Origin: Alloalcanivorax gelatiniphagus
GTDB taxonomy: Bacteria; Pseudomonadota; Gammaproteobacteria; Pseudomonadales; Alcanivoracaceae
DNA length: 64,000 nt
Assembly (NCBI RefSeq): GCF_005938655.1
Contig: NZ_VCQT01000027.1
Span: 186,001-250,000, forward strand
Direction of reading: 5' to 3'
Below are positions 1 to 8,109 of this stretch, in pieces. The first letter of the stretch is position 1. Every line of letters starts with the position of its first letter. Below the pieces are notes generated by a model that searched no databases, was not told the origin of the DNA, and saw only the letters and a list, made by a program, of their open reading frames with translations. Position numbers and translations under genes: made by a program.

Positions 1-1
1 G

Positions 2-667
2 GAACGCAGCAACAACCAGGACCCGCTGGTGCTGATCCGTGAATCGGAAACCGGCCAGCAGGGCAGCCAGGGCGACGGCGGCTCACAGATCTTTATCTAC
101 ACCCCGGACACCCGCAATCTGTTCGCCGCCACCGTGAACGCCCTGGACAGCCTGGGCCTGACCATCATGGACGCGCGCATTATCACGAGCGCCGACGGCT
201 TCAGCCTGGACACCTATATCGTGCTCGACGAACACGGCACGCCGATCGGCGACGACTGGCCGCGCATCGAGCACATTCGCAAGACCCTCACCGAAACCCT
301 CAAGCACCCGGAGCAGTTCGGCACCACGGTGAGCCGCCGCATGCCGCGCCGTAACAAACACTTCGACGTGCCCACCCAGGTGACCATCAGCAACGACATC
401 GTCAACGACCGCACCGTGGTGGACGTGCAGACCCTGGACCGCCCCGGTCTGCTGGCGCACATCGGCCGCATCTTCGTGCACTTCGAGTTGCTGGTGCAGA
501 ACGCGCGCATCGCCACCCTGGGGGAAAAGGCCGAGGACGTTTTCTTCGTCACCGACCTGGACGGTCAACCGGTATCCGACCCGCAATTGTGCGAACGCCT
601 GCGCGATACCCTGACCCAGGAACTGGACGACCGCAGTAAGGACGACGCTCTCTCCGTCACTATCTAG
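2..667 (+). CDS. glnD: Bifunctional PII uridylyltransferase/uridylyl-removing enzyme GlnD, C-terminal part (5' end outside window)
   Basis: The reading frame is open from base 2, so this is the last 221 residues of a longer protein whose start lies before the window. Two ACT-type regulatory domains are visible. One begins near the PDTRNLFAATVNALDSLGL stretch, the second near TVVDVQTLDRPGLLAHIGRIF. This tandem ACT end is typical of GlnD, which uridylylates and deuridylylates PII in response to glutamine. The catalytic nucleotidyltransferase and HD domains are not in the window. The position directly ahead of dapC, an ArsC-like gene, dapD and dapE matches the glnD-dap order known in pseudomonads, which supports the call. 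Confidence 0.9.
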   Translation, partial: ERSNNQDPLVLIRESETGQQGSQGDGGSQIFIYTPDTRNLFAATVNALDSLGLTIMDARIITSADGFSLDTYIVLDEHGTPIGDDWPRIEHIRKTLTETLKHPEQFGTTVSRRMPRRNKHFDVPTQVTISNDIVNDRTVVDVQTLDRPGLLAHIGRIFVHFELLVQNARIATLGEKAEDVFFVTDLDGQPVSDPQLCERLRDTLTQELDDRSKDDALSVTI

Positions 668-685
668 CCCCTGACAAGGAACACC

Positions 686-1867
686 ATGAATCCCGATCTG
701 GAACGGTTGCATCCGTACCCGTTTGAAAAACTCGGCGCCCTGTTCAGCGGGCTGCCGGTGGCGGACAAACCGCACATCGCCCTGTCGATTGGCGAGCCGC
801 AGCACCCGTCACCGGACTTCGTGCAACAGGTGCTGCGCGACAACACCGCCCTGCTCTCGCGCTACCCGGCCACCGCCGGCCTGCCAGAACTGCGCCAGGC
901 CATCGCCGGCTGGCTGACCAGGCGCTTCAAACTCAGCGGCGTGGACGCGGGCCGCCAGGTGCTGCCGGTGAACGGCACCCGGGAGGCCCTGTTCGCCTTT
1001 GCCCAGGCGCTGCTCAACCGCGCCGACGATCCGCTGGTGTTGATGCCCAACCCCTTCTATCAAATCTATGAAGGCGCCGCCTTTCTCGGCGGCGGCGAAC
1101 CGGTGTACCTGCCCTGCACCGCCGCCAGCGGCCTGCAGCCGGACTTCGACGCCGTCGACGAAGCGGTGTGGAAGCGCACCCGGCTGCTGTTTATCTGCAG
1201 CCCGGGCAACCCCACCGGCGCGGTGCTCAGCAGCGCCCAGCTCAAGGCGCTGATCCAGCTCGCCGACAAGTTCGATTTCGTGATCGCCTCCGACGAATGC
1301 TATTCCGAGATCTACCGCGACAAGGCGCCGCCGGGTCTGCTGCAGGCCTGCGCGGAACTGGGCCGCCACGACTATCGCCGCTGCGTGGTGTTTCACTCGC
1401 TCTCCAAGCGCTCCAACCTGCCCGGCCTGCGCTCCGGCTTCGTGGCCGGCGACGCCGATATCCTGGCCGGCTTCCTGCGCTACCGCACCTATCACGGCTG
1501 CGCCATGCCCGTGCATCACCAGCTGGCCAGCATCGCCGCCTGGAACGATGAAGCCCATGTGGCCGCCAACCGCGCCCTCTACAACGAGAAGTTCAAGGCG
1601 GTGCTGGACATTCTGGGCGAGCCACTTAAGGTATCCGCCCCGGACGCCGGCTTTTACCTGTGGCCGAAAACCCCGGTGGACGATGAAACCTTCGCCCGCC
1701 GGCTCAAGGCCGAGGAAAACGTGACGGTGCTGCCCGGCCGCTACCTGTCGCGCACCGTGGACGGCCGCAACCCGGGCAAGAACCGGGTGCGCATGGCGCT
1801 GGTGGCGGAGCTGGACCAATGCATCGAAGGCGCGCAACGCATCCGCGCCCTGATTGAAAGGCTGTAA
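686..1867 (+). CDS. dapC: Succinyldiaminopimelate transaminase DapC
   Basis: A 393-residue class I/II PLP-dependent aminotransferase. The PLP lysine is K241 in the HSLSKRSNLPGLRSGF motif, and the SPGNPTG and ASDECYSEIY motifs bind the cofactor. In the succinylase branch of lysine synthesis this enzyme makes N-succinyl-L,L-diaminopimelate from glutamate and N-succinyl-2-amino-6-oxopimelate. The gene starts 18 bp after glnD behind an AAGGA Shine-Dalgarno sequence. The assignment rests on fold motifs plus the dap neighbourhood (dapD and dapE follow). By fold alone other aminotransferases would also fit. Confidence 0.9.
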   Translation: MNPDLERLHPYPFEKLGALFSGLPVADKPHIALSIGEPQHPSPDFVQQVLRDNTALLSRYPATAGLPELRQAIAGWLTRRFKLSGVDAGRQVLPVNGTREALFAFAQALLNRADDPLVLMPNPFYQIYEGAAFLGGGEPVYLPCTAASGLQPDFDAVDEAVWKRTRLLFICSPGNPTGAVLSSAQLKALIQLADKFDFVIASDECYSEIYRDKAPPGLLQACAELGRHDYRRCVVFHSLSKRSNLPGLRSGFVAGDADILAGFLRYRTYHGCAMPVHHQLASIAAWNDEAHVAANRALYNEKFKAVLDILGEPLKVSAPDAGFYLWPKTPVDDETFARRLKAEENVTVLPGRYLSRTVDGRNPGKNRVRMALVAELDQCIEGAQRIRALIERL

Positions 1868-1871
1868 CGGT

Positions 1872-1930
1872 ATCGCGGCTGAAGCCGCTCCTACCATGCC
1901 GATCACGGTAGGAGCGGCTTCGGCCGCGAC
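1872..1930. repeat. REPIN: inverted pair of REP elements
   Basis: A 23-bp REP (ATCGCGGCTGAAGCCGCTCC plus TAC) faces its inverted copy (GTAGGAGCGGCTTCGGCCGC) across a short linker. It fills the gap between dapC and the ArsC-like gene. The right copy carries one base change in the stem loop (TTCGG for TTCAG). It would form a large stem-loop in RNA and could attenuate transcription between the two genes. Confidence 0.9.
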
Positions 1931-1953
1931 CCCAGCACGAAGGAAGAACCACG

Positions 1954-2298
1954 ATGACCACCCTCTACGGCATCAAGAACTGCGATACCATGAAGAAGGC
2001 CATGAAGTGGCTGGACGAACAGGGCGTGGACTATCATTTCCACGACTATCGCAAGGAAGGCGTGCCCGAAGCCGCGCTGCGTGAATGGATCGCGGAGCTG
2101 GGCTGGGACACGGTAATCAACCGTCGCGGCACCACCTGGCGCAAGCTGGACCCGGCCACCCGCGAAAACATGGACGCCGACGGCGCCGTGGAACAGGCGC
2201 TGGCCAATCCGTCCCTGATCAAGCGACCGATCCTGCGTACCGAAAAACACCTGCGCGCCGGCTTCAACGCCGACGAGTGGAAGGCACTGATTCAGTAA
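1954..2298 (+). CDS. ArsC/Spx-family reductase-like protein (YffB type)
   Basis: A 114-residue protein of the thioredoxin-fold ArsC/Spx superfamily. The N-terminus MTTLYGIKNCDTMKKAMKWL carries the conserved cysteine at residue 11, followed by the LDEQGVDYHFHDYRKEGVP stretch. The C-terminal LIKRPIL segment is the usual ArsC substrate loop. In many gammaproteobacteria this gene lies between dapC and dapD. The family members there are often called YffB and their substrate is not established. A role in arsenate reduction is not supported: there is no ars neighbour, and a separate ArsC paralogue lies at 54673. Confidence 0.85.
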   Translation: MTTLYGIKNCDTMKKAMKWLDEQGVDYHFHDYRKEGVPEAALREWIAELGWDTVINRRGTTWRKLDPATRENMDADGAVEQALANPSLIKRPILRTEKHLRAGFNADEWKALIQ

Positions 2299-2336
2299 GC
2301 GCCGGCGCCGACCGCGCCACGCTAAAGGAGAATGAC

Positions 2337-3371
2337 ATGAGCACGATTTTCGCAATGGCACTGGGCTGCGGCACCAAGAACCGCGACGAGCAATGGCTGG
2401 AAGTGTTCTACCCGGACCCGTCCCTGAAACCGGACCCGAAACTGGTGGAAGTGGTCCGCGAGGAAGTGGGCTACGAAGGCGGCAACGCCGCCCTGGAACT
2501 GACCCACCGGCAGATCCAGCACCTCGCCCGGGAATGGCGCGAAGCCGGCTTCGAACACGAAGCCAGCTACGCCATCGCGTTCCAGGAAAGCGAGCGCCCG
2601 GTGGTGCTCACCATTCTGGAAACCGACGCCGAGCCCGCTTCCACCCCGGAGGCCTACCTCAAGCTGCACCTGCTCTCCCACCGTCTGGTCAAACCCCACG
2701 GCGTGGTGCTCAGCGGCATCTTCCCGCTGCTGCCCAACGTGGCCTGGACCAATGAAGGCGCCATCGACCTGAACGAACTGCCCGAGCGGCAACTGCTGGC
2801 GCGCCTCAACGGCACGCTGCTGGAAGTGAACAGCGTCGACAAGTTTCCCAAGATGACCGACTACGTGGTGCCCACCGGCGTGCGCATCGCCGACACCGCC
2901 CGCATCCGCCTGGGCGCCTACGTGGGCGAAGGCACCACCGTGATGCACGAAGGCTTTATCAACTTCAACGCCGGCACCGAAGGCCCGGGCATGATCGAAG
3001 GCCGCATCTCCGCCGGTGTGTTCGTCGGCAAGGGCTCCGACCTGGGTGGCAGCTCCTCCACCATGGGCACCCTGTCCGGCGGCGGCAACATCGTCATCTC
3101 CCTGGGCGAAAACTGCCTGCTCGGCGCCAACGCCGGCACCGGCATCCCCCTGGGCGACCGCTGCACCATCGAAGCCGGCCTGTACATCACCTCCGGCACC
3201 AAGGTGGAAGTGCTCGACGAAAACGGCGAAGTCGCCAACACCGTCAAGGCCCGCGACCTGGCCGGCCAATCCGACCTGCTGTTCCGTCGTAACTCGGTGA
3301 ACGGCGCGGTGCAGTGCCAGACCAACAAAAGCGCCATCGCCCTCAACGAAGAACTGCATAAGCACAACTGA
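2337..3371 (+). CDS. dapD: 2,3,4,5-tetrahydropyridine-2,6-dicarboxylate N-succinyltransferase DapD
   Basis: A 344-residue acyltransferase that succinylates tetrahydrodipicolinate in the lysine/diaminopimelate pathway. The open frame extends upstream, but the start chosen is the ATG preceded by AAAGGAG, giving MSTIFAMALGCGTKNRDEQW, the normal N-terminus of the long gammaproteobacterial type. The C-terminal half shows left-handed beta-helix hexapeptide repeats (VRIADTARIRLGAYVGEGT, GGNIVISLGENCLLGANAGT). It sits between the ArsC-like gene and dapE, so the cluster carries three steps of the succinylase branch. Confidence 0.93.
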   Translation: MSTIFAMALGCGTKNRDEQWLEVFYPDPSLKPDPKLVEVVREEVGYEGGNAALELTHRQIQHLAREWREAGFEHEASYAIAFQESERPVVLTILETDAEPASTPEAYLKLHLLSHRLVKPHGVVLSGIFPLLPNVAWTNEGAIDLNELPERQLLARLNGTLLEVNSVDKFPKMTDYVVPTGVRIADTARIRLGAYVGEGTTVMHEGFINFNAGTEGPGMIEGRISAGVFVGKGSDLGGSSSTMGTLSGGGNIVISLGENCLLGANAGTGIPLGDRCTIEAGLYITSGTKVEVLDENGEVANTVKARDLAGQSDLLFRRNSVNGAVQCQTNKSAIALNEELHKHN

Positions 3372-3373
3372 CC

Positions 3374-3477
3374 AGTTGAAAGTTAAAAGTTAAAAGTTGA
3401 AACGCGGGCGAGGCGCCAGAATCACTGTATTGGCGCCGGCCCGCGCCTTGTAACTTTCAACTTGAAACTTTCAACTC
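3374..3477. repeat. Heptad-periodic long inverted repeat (AGTTGAA/AGTTAAA family)
   Basis: The left arm (3374-3402) is a run of 7-nt units AGTTGAA, AGTTAAA, AGTTAAA, AGTTGAA. The right arm (3449-3477) is the reverse complement pattern built from TTCAACT/TTTCAAC units. Between them a second stem pairs GGCGCCA (3412-3418) with TGGCGCC (3431-3437). The whole intergenic gap between dapD and dapE could fold into one cruciform or RNA stem. The same family occurs at 13387-13482 and 36403-36503. Confidence 0.8.
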
Positions 3478-3488
3478 ATGGAGACTTC

Positions 3489-4616
3489 ATGAGTCGCACA
3501 CTGGATTACGCCAAGGAACTCATCCGCCGCCCCTCGGTCACCCCCGAGGACGAAGGCTGCCAGGACTGGATGATCGAAAAACTCGAAGCCCTGGGTTTCC
3601 GGTGCGAAACCCTGTGGTTCGAGGAAGTGCGCAACCTGTGGGCGCGGCGCGGCGAGGGCGGGCCGCTGTTCGTGTTCGCCGGCCACACCGACGTGGTGCC
3701 CACCGGCGCGGTCGAGCACTGGCGCCATGATCCGTTCGTTCCCACCGAGGAAGACGGCCTGTTGTACGGCCGGGGCGCCGCCGACATGAAAGGGTCCATC
3801 GCGGCGATGATGGTGGCGGTGGAAGAGTTCGTGGCCGCCCACCCGGACCACGGCGGCAGCATCGGCTTTCTGATCACCGCCGACGAGGAAGGCCCCTCGG
3901 TGAACGGCACCGTCAAGGTGGTGGAAACCCTGCAGGCGCGCAACGAAGCCATCGACTACTGCCTGGTGGGCGAGCCCTCCTCCACCGACACCGTGGGCGA
4001 CGTGATCAAGAACGGCCGGCGCGGCTCCCTGGGCGCCGTGCTCACCGTCAAAGGCGTGCAGGGCCATGTGGCCTACCCGCACCTGGCCCGCAACCCGGTG
4101 CACGATGCCGCCCCCGCCCTGGCGGAACTGGCCGCCACCGAGTGGGACCGGGGCAACGACTTCTTCCCGGCCACCAGCTTTCAGATTTCCAACATCAACG
4201 CGGGCACCGGCGCCACCAATGTGATCCCCGGCCGCTGCGAGGTGGTGTTCAACTTCCGCTTCTCCACGGAACTCACCGAGGACGAACTGCGCCACCGCAC
4301 CGAAACGGTGCTGAACAAGCACGGGCTGGATTACGAGATTGAATGGAAGCTCTCCGGCCAGCCGTTCCTCACCGACCGGGGCGCTCTGGTGGACGCCACC
4401 GTGGCCGCGATACAACAGGTCACCGGCCGCGACACCGAACTGTCCACCGCCGGCGGCACCAGCGACGGCCGCTTTATCGCCCCCACCGGCGCCCAGGTGG
4501 TGGAACTGGGTCCGGTCAACGCCACCATCCACAAGGTGGACGAACACACCGACATCGCCGAACTGGACACCCTCACCGTCGTCTACCGGCGCGTCCTGGA
4601 AAACCTGCTCACCTGA
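3489..4616 (+). CDS. dapE: Succinyl-diaminopimelate desuccinylase DapE
   Basis: A 375-residue M20-family di-zinc amidohydrolase that releases succinate from N-succinyl-L,L-diaminopimelate. Metal and catalytic motifs are present: [13 protein letters not shown] (His, Asp), [11 protein letters not shown] (Asp), [12 protein letters not shown] (Glu pair) and the C-terminal [11 protein letters not shown] (His). The frame is open to an ATG 27 bp upstream inside the heptad repeat. The ATG at 3489, with a GGAG motif just before it, gives the family N-terminus [19 protein letters not shown]. Confidence 0.93.
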   Translation: MSRTLDYAKELIRRPSVTPEDEGCQDWMIEKLEALGFRCETLWFEEVRNLWARRGEGGPLFVFAGHTDVVPTGAVEHWRHDPFVPTEEDGLLYGRGAADMKGSIAAMMVAVEEFVAAHPDHGGSIGFLITADEEGPSVNGTVKVVETLQARNEAIDYCLVGEPSSTDTVGDVIKNGRRGSLGAVLTVKGVQGHVAYPHLARNPVHDAAPALAELAATEWDRGNDFFPATSFQISNINAGTGATNVIPGRCEVVFNFRFSTELTEDELRHRTETVLNKHGLDYEIEWKLSGQPFLTDRGALVDATVAAIQQVTGRDTELSTAGGTSDGRFIAPTGAQVVELGPVNATIHKVDEHTDIAELDTLTVVYRRVLENLLT

Positions 4617-4627
4617 CGGAAACCATC

Positions 4628-4657
4628 GCGGCTGAAGCGATACGCCGCTTCAGCCGC
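4628..4657. terminator. REP-derived hairpin between convergent genes
   Basis: A perfect 12-bp stem (GCGGCTGAAGCG paired with CGCTTCAGCCGC, 6-nt loop) lies between dapE and the convergent small membrane gene. It is built of two shortened REP stems. The stop codon of the minus-strand gene lies inside it. No T-tract follows, so it is a hairpin with possible terminator or mRNA-end function rather than a canonical intrinsic terminator. Confidence 0.5.
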
Positions 4658-4853
4658 CCCCCGGCGTCTCCCGCATCCCCAGCACGATCAGATAGATCAA
4701 CCCCACAATCGGAATAAACGCCGCCACGAACCCCGCCGCGGTCGGCACCAGCGGCCGCATCCCCTTGTGCCGCGCAATCAAAAAACTCAACAACGTACAC
4801 ACCAACACCCAAGTCGCCGCCAACGGCAACCACTCCGCATACTGCTCCAACAT
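4650..4853 (-). CDS. Small two-helix membrane protein of unknown function
   Basis: A 67-residue protein with two hydrophobic segments: residues about 8-24 (WLPLAATWVLVCTLLSFLI) and 36-56 (AAGFVAAFIPIVGLIYLIVL). They are separated by a basic loop (ARHKGMRP). The start chosen is the ATG at 4853, 5 bases after a strong GGGGAGG ribosome-binding site. A longer frame begins 30 bases upstream without such a site. I do not recognise the family. It faces dapE tail to tail, and its TGA stop falls within a REP-derived hairpin. Confidence 0.65.
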   Translation of the reverse strand: MLEQYAEWLPLAATWVLVCTLLSFLIARHKGMRPLVPTAAGFVAAFIPIVGLIYLIVLGMRETPGGG

Positions 4854-4927
4854 CAACACCTCCCCGGGGTCGGACCACCACAACCCACTGATTCATCGAA
4901 CTTTTCTCGCCCCATGATAGCCCAGGG

Positions 4928-4947
4928 CGCCCTTAGCGGGCGTTTTT
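4928..4947 (+). terminator. Terminator-like hairpin in a divergent promoter region
   Basis: A 5-bp GC stem (CGCCC, loop TTAGC, GGGCG) is followed directly by TTTTT. It reads as an intrinsic terminator on the plus strand, yet no plus-strand gene ends nearby except dapE, 310 bp upstream. It might stop dapE read-through or end a short untranslated transcript. Confidence 0.35.
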
Positions 4948-5098
4948 GACCGGTAAAAATCACCGCTGGAGAGCGAGGACCACAAGCTATACCCGACGTC
5001 CTTTTTTGTCCTCTGAAAACGGCCGCTAAGCCTCCCTGCGCCCCTTCCCTGAAAGAAAAATTCTTTTTAATCATGGACTTACCGAGGTCCGACCCCGA

Positions 5099-5112
5099 TA
5101 TTCCCGGGAATA
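5099..5112. promoter_or_regulatory. Perfect 14-bp palindrome upstream of the aldehyde dehydrogenase
   Basis: TATTCCCGGGAATA is a perfect palindrome about 97 bp upstream of the aldehyde dehydrogenase start. It is a candidate operator by symmetry and position only. No cognate regulator gene is adjacent. Confidence 0.3.
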
Positions 5113-5208
5113 GCGCCGCTCCGACGGCTGCTGGCGCCGGTTCTGCCATTTGCCCCGGCGCGGGGCTGTGTTCTGATCGAAGCCATTCAACCGTTACCAG
5201 GAGCCCCC

Positions 5209-6801
5209 ATGACCGAGTCCACGCCCGGCACCGTTACCGATTACAACCCGGCCACCGGCGCCGCCGTGGCGGAGCTCAACCTGACCGACCTGGCGGGCAT
5301 GCCCGAGCGCATGGCCCGGGCCCGGGCGGCCCAGCGTCAATGGGCGCGGACGCCATTCAAAACCCGTGCCCGCCATCTGCGCCTGATGCGCGACTACATT
5401 GTCGACCGGGCCGAGGATCTGGCCAGTATCGTCAGCGAGTCCAACGGCAAAACCCGCATCGACGCCCTGGCCACGGAGGTGCTGCCCTGCGCCCTGGCCT
5501 GCAACTGGTACGGCAAGCACGCGGGCAAGCTGCTGGCGCCGAAACGGCGGGCCGGCGGGCACCTGCTGTTCGCCAACAAAAGCACCACGGTGGAACATCT
5601 GCCGCTGGGGGTGGTGGGCATCATCAGCCCCTGGAACTACCCGCTTTCCATTCCCTTTGGCGAAATCGCCATGGCGCTGATGGCCGGTAACGCGGTGCTG
5701 CTCAAGGTGGCCGCCGCCACTCCGGCGGTGGGCCGCGCCATCGAGCGCATCGTCGCCGCCGGCGAATTACCGGACGGTTTGTTTCAACATATCGTCGGCT
5801 CCGGCTCACAGGTGGCCACCGCGTTGTTCGATAACGGCATCGACAAACTGTTCTTCACCGGCAGCGTGCCCGCCGGCAAAACCCTGATGGCCCAGGCCGC
5901 GCAAACCCTCACCCCGGTGTCCCTGGAACTGGGCGGCAACGACCCGATGATCGTGCTCGCCGACGCCGACCTGGAGCGCGCCACCAACGGCGCCGCCTGG
6001 GCCGGCTACCAGAACGCCGGGCAAAGCTGCGGCGGCGTGGAACGCATCTACGTGGAAGAACCGGTGTACGACCAGTTCGTCGCCCTGCTGGCCAAGAAAA
6101 CCCGCGCCCTGCGCCATGGCCCCGGCCACCGGGACGGCGTCGAGGTGGACATCGGCAGCCTCACCACCGCGGGCCAGCTACGCACCGTGCAACAACACCT
6201 GGAGGACGCCCTCGCCAAGGGCGCGCGCATCGAAGCCCAATCCCAACCGGTGGGCGATGTGGAACACGGCCACTTCTTCCCCGCCACCCTGCTCACCGGC
6301 GTCAACGACACCATGCTCACCGTGTGCGAGGAAACCTTCGGTCCGATCATCGCCGTGGAAAGCGTCGCCGACGCCGAACAGGCCCTGGAGCGCGCCAACG
6401 CCTCCAACCTGGCGCTCACCTCCTCGATCTGGACCCGCGACACCCGCAAGGGCCGCGCCCTCGCCGCCCGCCTGGAAACCGGCGTCACCACCCTCAACGA
6501 CCACCTCTACACCCACGGCCTCTCCGAAGCCCCCTGGGGCGGTTGGAAAGAATCCGGCATCGGCCGCACCCACGGCCCGGAAGGCCTGCTGGAAATGACC
6601 AACGCCAAGGTGATCAACTGGGACCGCCTGCCCGCCAAACGCAACCTCTGGTGGTACCCCTTCGACCAGGCCACTTACAAGGGCCTGCTCCACGCCCTGC
6701 GCTTCGCCTTCCCCACCGGCGTGGGCCAGTGGCTCGGCGCCAGCCTCAAGCTGACGCCCTTCCTGGTGCGCAAGATGTTCAGCAAATGGAAGGTGGATTA
6801 G
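5209..6801 (+). CDS. Aldehyde dehydrogenase family protein (fatty-aldehyde type)
   Basis: A 530-residue NAD(P)-dependent aldehyde dehydrogenase. Visible motifs are GIISPWNYPLSIPFGEIAMA (nucleotide pocket), FTGSVPAGKTLM, the catalytic glutamate in SLELGGNDPMIVLADADLE and the catalytic cysteine in NAGQSCGGVERIYV. The last 50 residues (FAFPTGVGQWLGASLKLTPF and on) form a hydrophobic, basic tail beyond the usual end of the fold. This suggests membrane association, as in class 3 fatty-aldehyde dehydrogenases. The ATG is preceded by CAGGAG. Substrate is inferred; succinate-semialdehyde or other aldehydes cannot be excluded. Confidence 0.85.
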   Translation: MTESTPGTVTDYNPATGAAVAELNLTDLAGMPERMARARAAQRQWARTPFKTRARHLRLMRDYIVDRAEDLASIVSESNGKTRIDALATEVLPCALACNWYGKHAGKLLAPKRRAGGHLLFANKSTTVEHLPLGVVGIISPWNYPLSIPFGEIAMALMAGNAVLLKVAAATPAVGRAIERIVAAGELPDGLFQHIVGSGSQVATALFDNGIDKLFFTGSVPAGKTLMAQAAQTLTPVSLELGGNDPMIVLADADLERATNGAAWAGYQNAGQSCGGVERIYVEEPVYDQFVALLAKKTRALRHGPGHRDGVEVDIGSLTTAGQLRTVQQHLEDALAKGARIEAQSQPVGDVEHGHFFPATLLTGVNDTMLTVCEETFGPIIAVESVADAEQALERANASNLALTSSIWTRDTRKGRALAARLETGVTTLNDHLYTHGLSEAPWGGWKESGIGRTHGPEGLLEMTNAKVINWDRLPAKRNLWWYPFDQATYKGLLHALRFAFPTGVGQWLGASLKLTPFLVRKMFSKWKVD

Positions 6802-7072
6802 CCCAATCCTCGACGACGAGCCCGTCCACCCGGTCGAATTCCCTACGGCTATTGGTGACCAGGCGGGCCTCGGTGGCGAAGGCATGGCCGGCGATCAGCG
6901 GATCATTGCCGCCAATGACTTCGCCCCGCGCGGACAAACGCGCAGTGATTTCCATTTGTGTCACTCCCTCCGGGTCAAACAATTTGGGTAAGCGTACGGC
7001 ACGGCTGTTGCCGTTGCGGAAGATGGAAACGGTGAAATGCGGCTGCTGATCGGGGGATCGTTTATCTGTCAT
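6779..7072 (-). pseudogene. VapB antitoxin fused in frame to the C-terminal end of a VapC toxin (decayed toxin-antitoxin)
   Basis: The 97-residue frame joins two halves. Residues about 12-45 (FTVSIFRNGNSRAVRLPKLF) are a SpoVT/AbrB-type VapB DNA-binding antitoxin domain. Residues about 48-92 (ARGEVIGGNDPLIAGHAFAT, then LVTNSRREFDRV) match the C-terminal third of a VapC PIN-domain ribonuclease. The end of VapB and the first two thirds of VapC, including its N-terminal catalytic acids, are missing. One in-frame deletion would explain this. The gene overlaps the 3' end of the convergent aldehyde dehydrogenase by 23 bp. It could still act as an autorepressor or be a dead remnant. Confidence 0.75.
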
Positions 7073-7128
7073 ATCACTCTCCGAAGACTGGCTGGAGTGA
7101 AGCGCACATGCTCAATCCGCCACCGCCC

Positions 7129-8109
7129 CTACCGATCCCAAACCAGAATCAGCAGACCGCTGCCGACGATCAGGCCGATGCCGAGCCAGGTCCAGGGGTC
7201 GGGGAAGTCGCCGAAGATCAGCCAGCCGATAAGGACGGCGGAGACCATTTCCATGTAGCTCACCGGGGCGAGGATGGGAGCGGAGGCGTATTCGAAGGCG
7301 CGGATGATGAGGAAGTGGGCGAAGGCGCCGATGGCGCCCATCAGCACCATCAGGGCCCAGCCGGCGGGGTCCGGGGCGCGCCAGGTGGCGGGGACGATCA
7401 GGCTGAGTACGACGAGGCCGAACACGGCGGTGTAGAACAGGGTCACCGAGGGGCGGCCGCTGCCGGCCAGGCGGCGGGTGGTGAGTTGGTAGAAGGCGTA
7501 GGTGAGGCCGGCGCCGAGGGCCAGCAGGCTGGCCCAGTGGAAGTCGCCGACGCCGGGGCGGATCACCACCAGGGTGCCGGCAAAGCCGATGGCCACGGCG
7601 ATCCAGCGGCGCGGGCCGGCGCTTTCGCCGAGGATCAGGGGAGCCAGGGCGGTGCTGGCCAGGGGGCCGATGAACACCAGGGCCAGGGCGTTGGCCATGG
7701 GCAGGTACGCCAGCGCGCCGAAGTAGCCCAGGGTGGTGAGCAGCAGACAGGCGCTGCGCAGGGTTTGCATGCCCAGGTGGCGGGGAATCAGGTCCCGGGG
7801 GCGCAGGCGCCAGAGCAGCAGCACGCCGAGCAGCAGAAAGTGGAACAGGTAACGGGCCCAGGTGACCTGGACCACGTGGTACTGCTCGCTGAGGTACTTG
7901 GCCAGGCCGTCCATGAGCGGCAGGGTCATGACCCCCGCCGCCATCAGCAGGATGCCCAGCCAGGGCCGCTGCGGGCGGGCGTAGAGCGCCGTGGCGGGCA
8001 GGCCCGGCGGTGCCGGTGGCGGATAACCCGGCGTCCGTGGCGGGGAGCTCGGCGCCGGCGGCGGATAACTCAAAGCGCCGCCAGCCACTGACGGGTGGGG
8101 GCATACCAC
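7129..8109 (-). CDS. DMT-superfamily (EamA) membrane exporter
   Basis: Two EamA repeats with about ten hydrophobic segments, beginning at WLGILLMAAGVMTLPLMDGL and ending GLIVGSGLLILVWDR. Members export metabolites or amino acids across the inner membrane; the substrate here is unknown. The N-terminal 45 residues are a proline-rich cytoplasmic stretch (SYPPPAPSSPPRTP), unusual for the family. The start is uncertain. The ATG at 8109 overlaps the peroxidase gene by 40 bp, while a TTG at 8073 would overlap its stop (TTGA) and give 314 residues. It is probably co-transcribed with the upstream peroxidase. Confidence 0.8.
   Translation of the reverse strand: MVCPHPSVAGGALSYPPPAPSSPPRTPGYPPPAPPGLPATALYARPQRPWLGILLMAAGVMTLPLMDGLAKYLSEQYHVVQVTWARYLFHFLLLGVLLLWRLRPRDLIPRHLGMQTLRSACLLLTTLGYFGALAYLPMANALALVFIGPLASTALAPLILGESAGPRRWIAVAIGFAGTLVVIRPGVGDFHWASLLALGAGLTYAFYQLTTRRLAGSGRPSVTLFYTAVFGLVVLSLIVPATWRAPDPAGWALMVLMGAIGAFAHFLIIRAFEYASAPILAPVSYMEMVSAVLIGWLIFGDFPDPWTWLGIGLIVGSGLLILVWDR

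Larger units (their letters stand above)
4854..5208. other. Gene-free divergent region upstream of the aldehyde dehydrogenase
   Basis: This 355-bp gap separates the small membrane gene from the aldehyde dehydrogenase gene and should hold both promoters. It contains a hairpin followed by five T (4928-4947), an AT-rich patch (5055-5085) and a perfect 14-bp palindrome at 5099-5112. An antisense ORF of about 98 codons crosses it but has no recognisable features. Confidence 0.5.

Noticed and set aside
4853-5149. 98-codon antisense ORF in the aldehyde dehydrogenase promoter region
   Set aside because: No ribosome-binding site or domain, and it would overlap the divergent promoters; composition is not protein-like.
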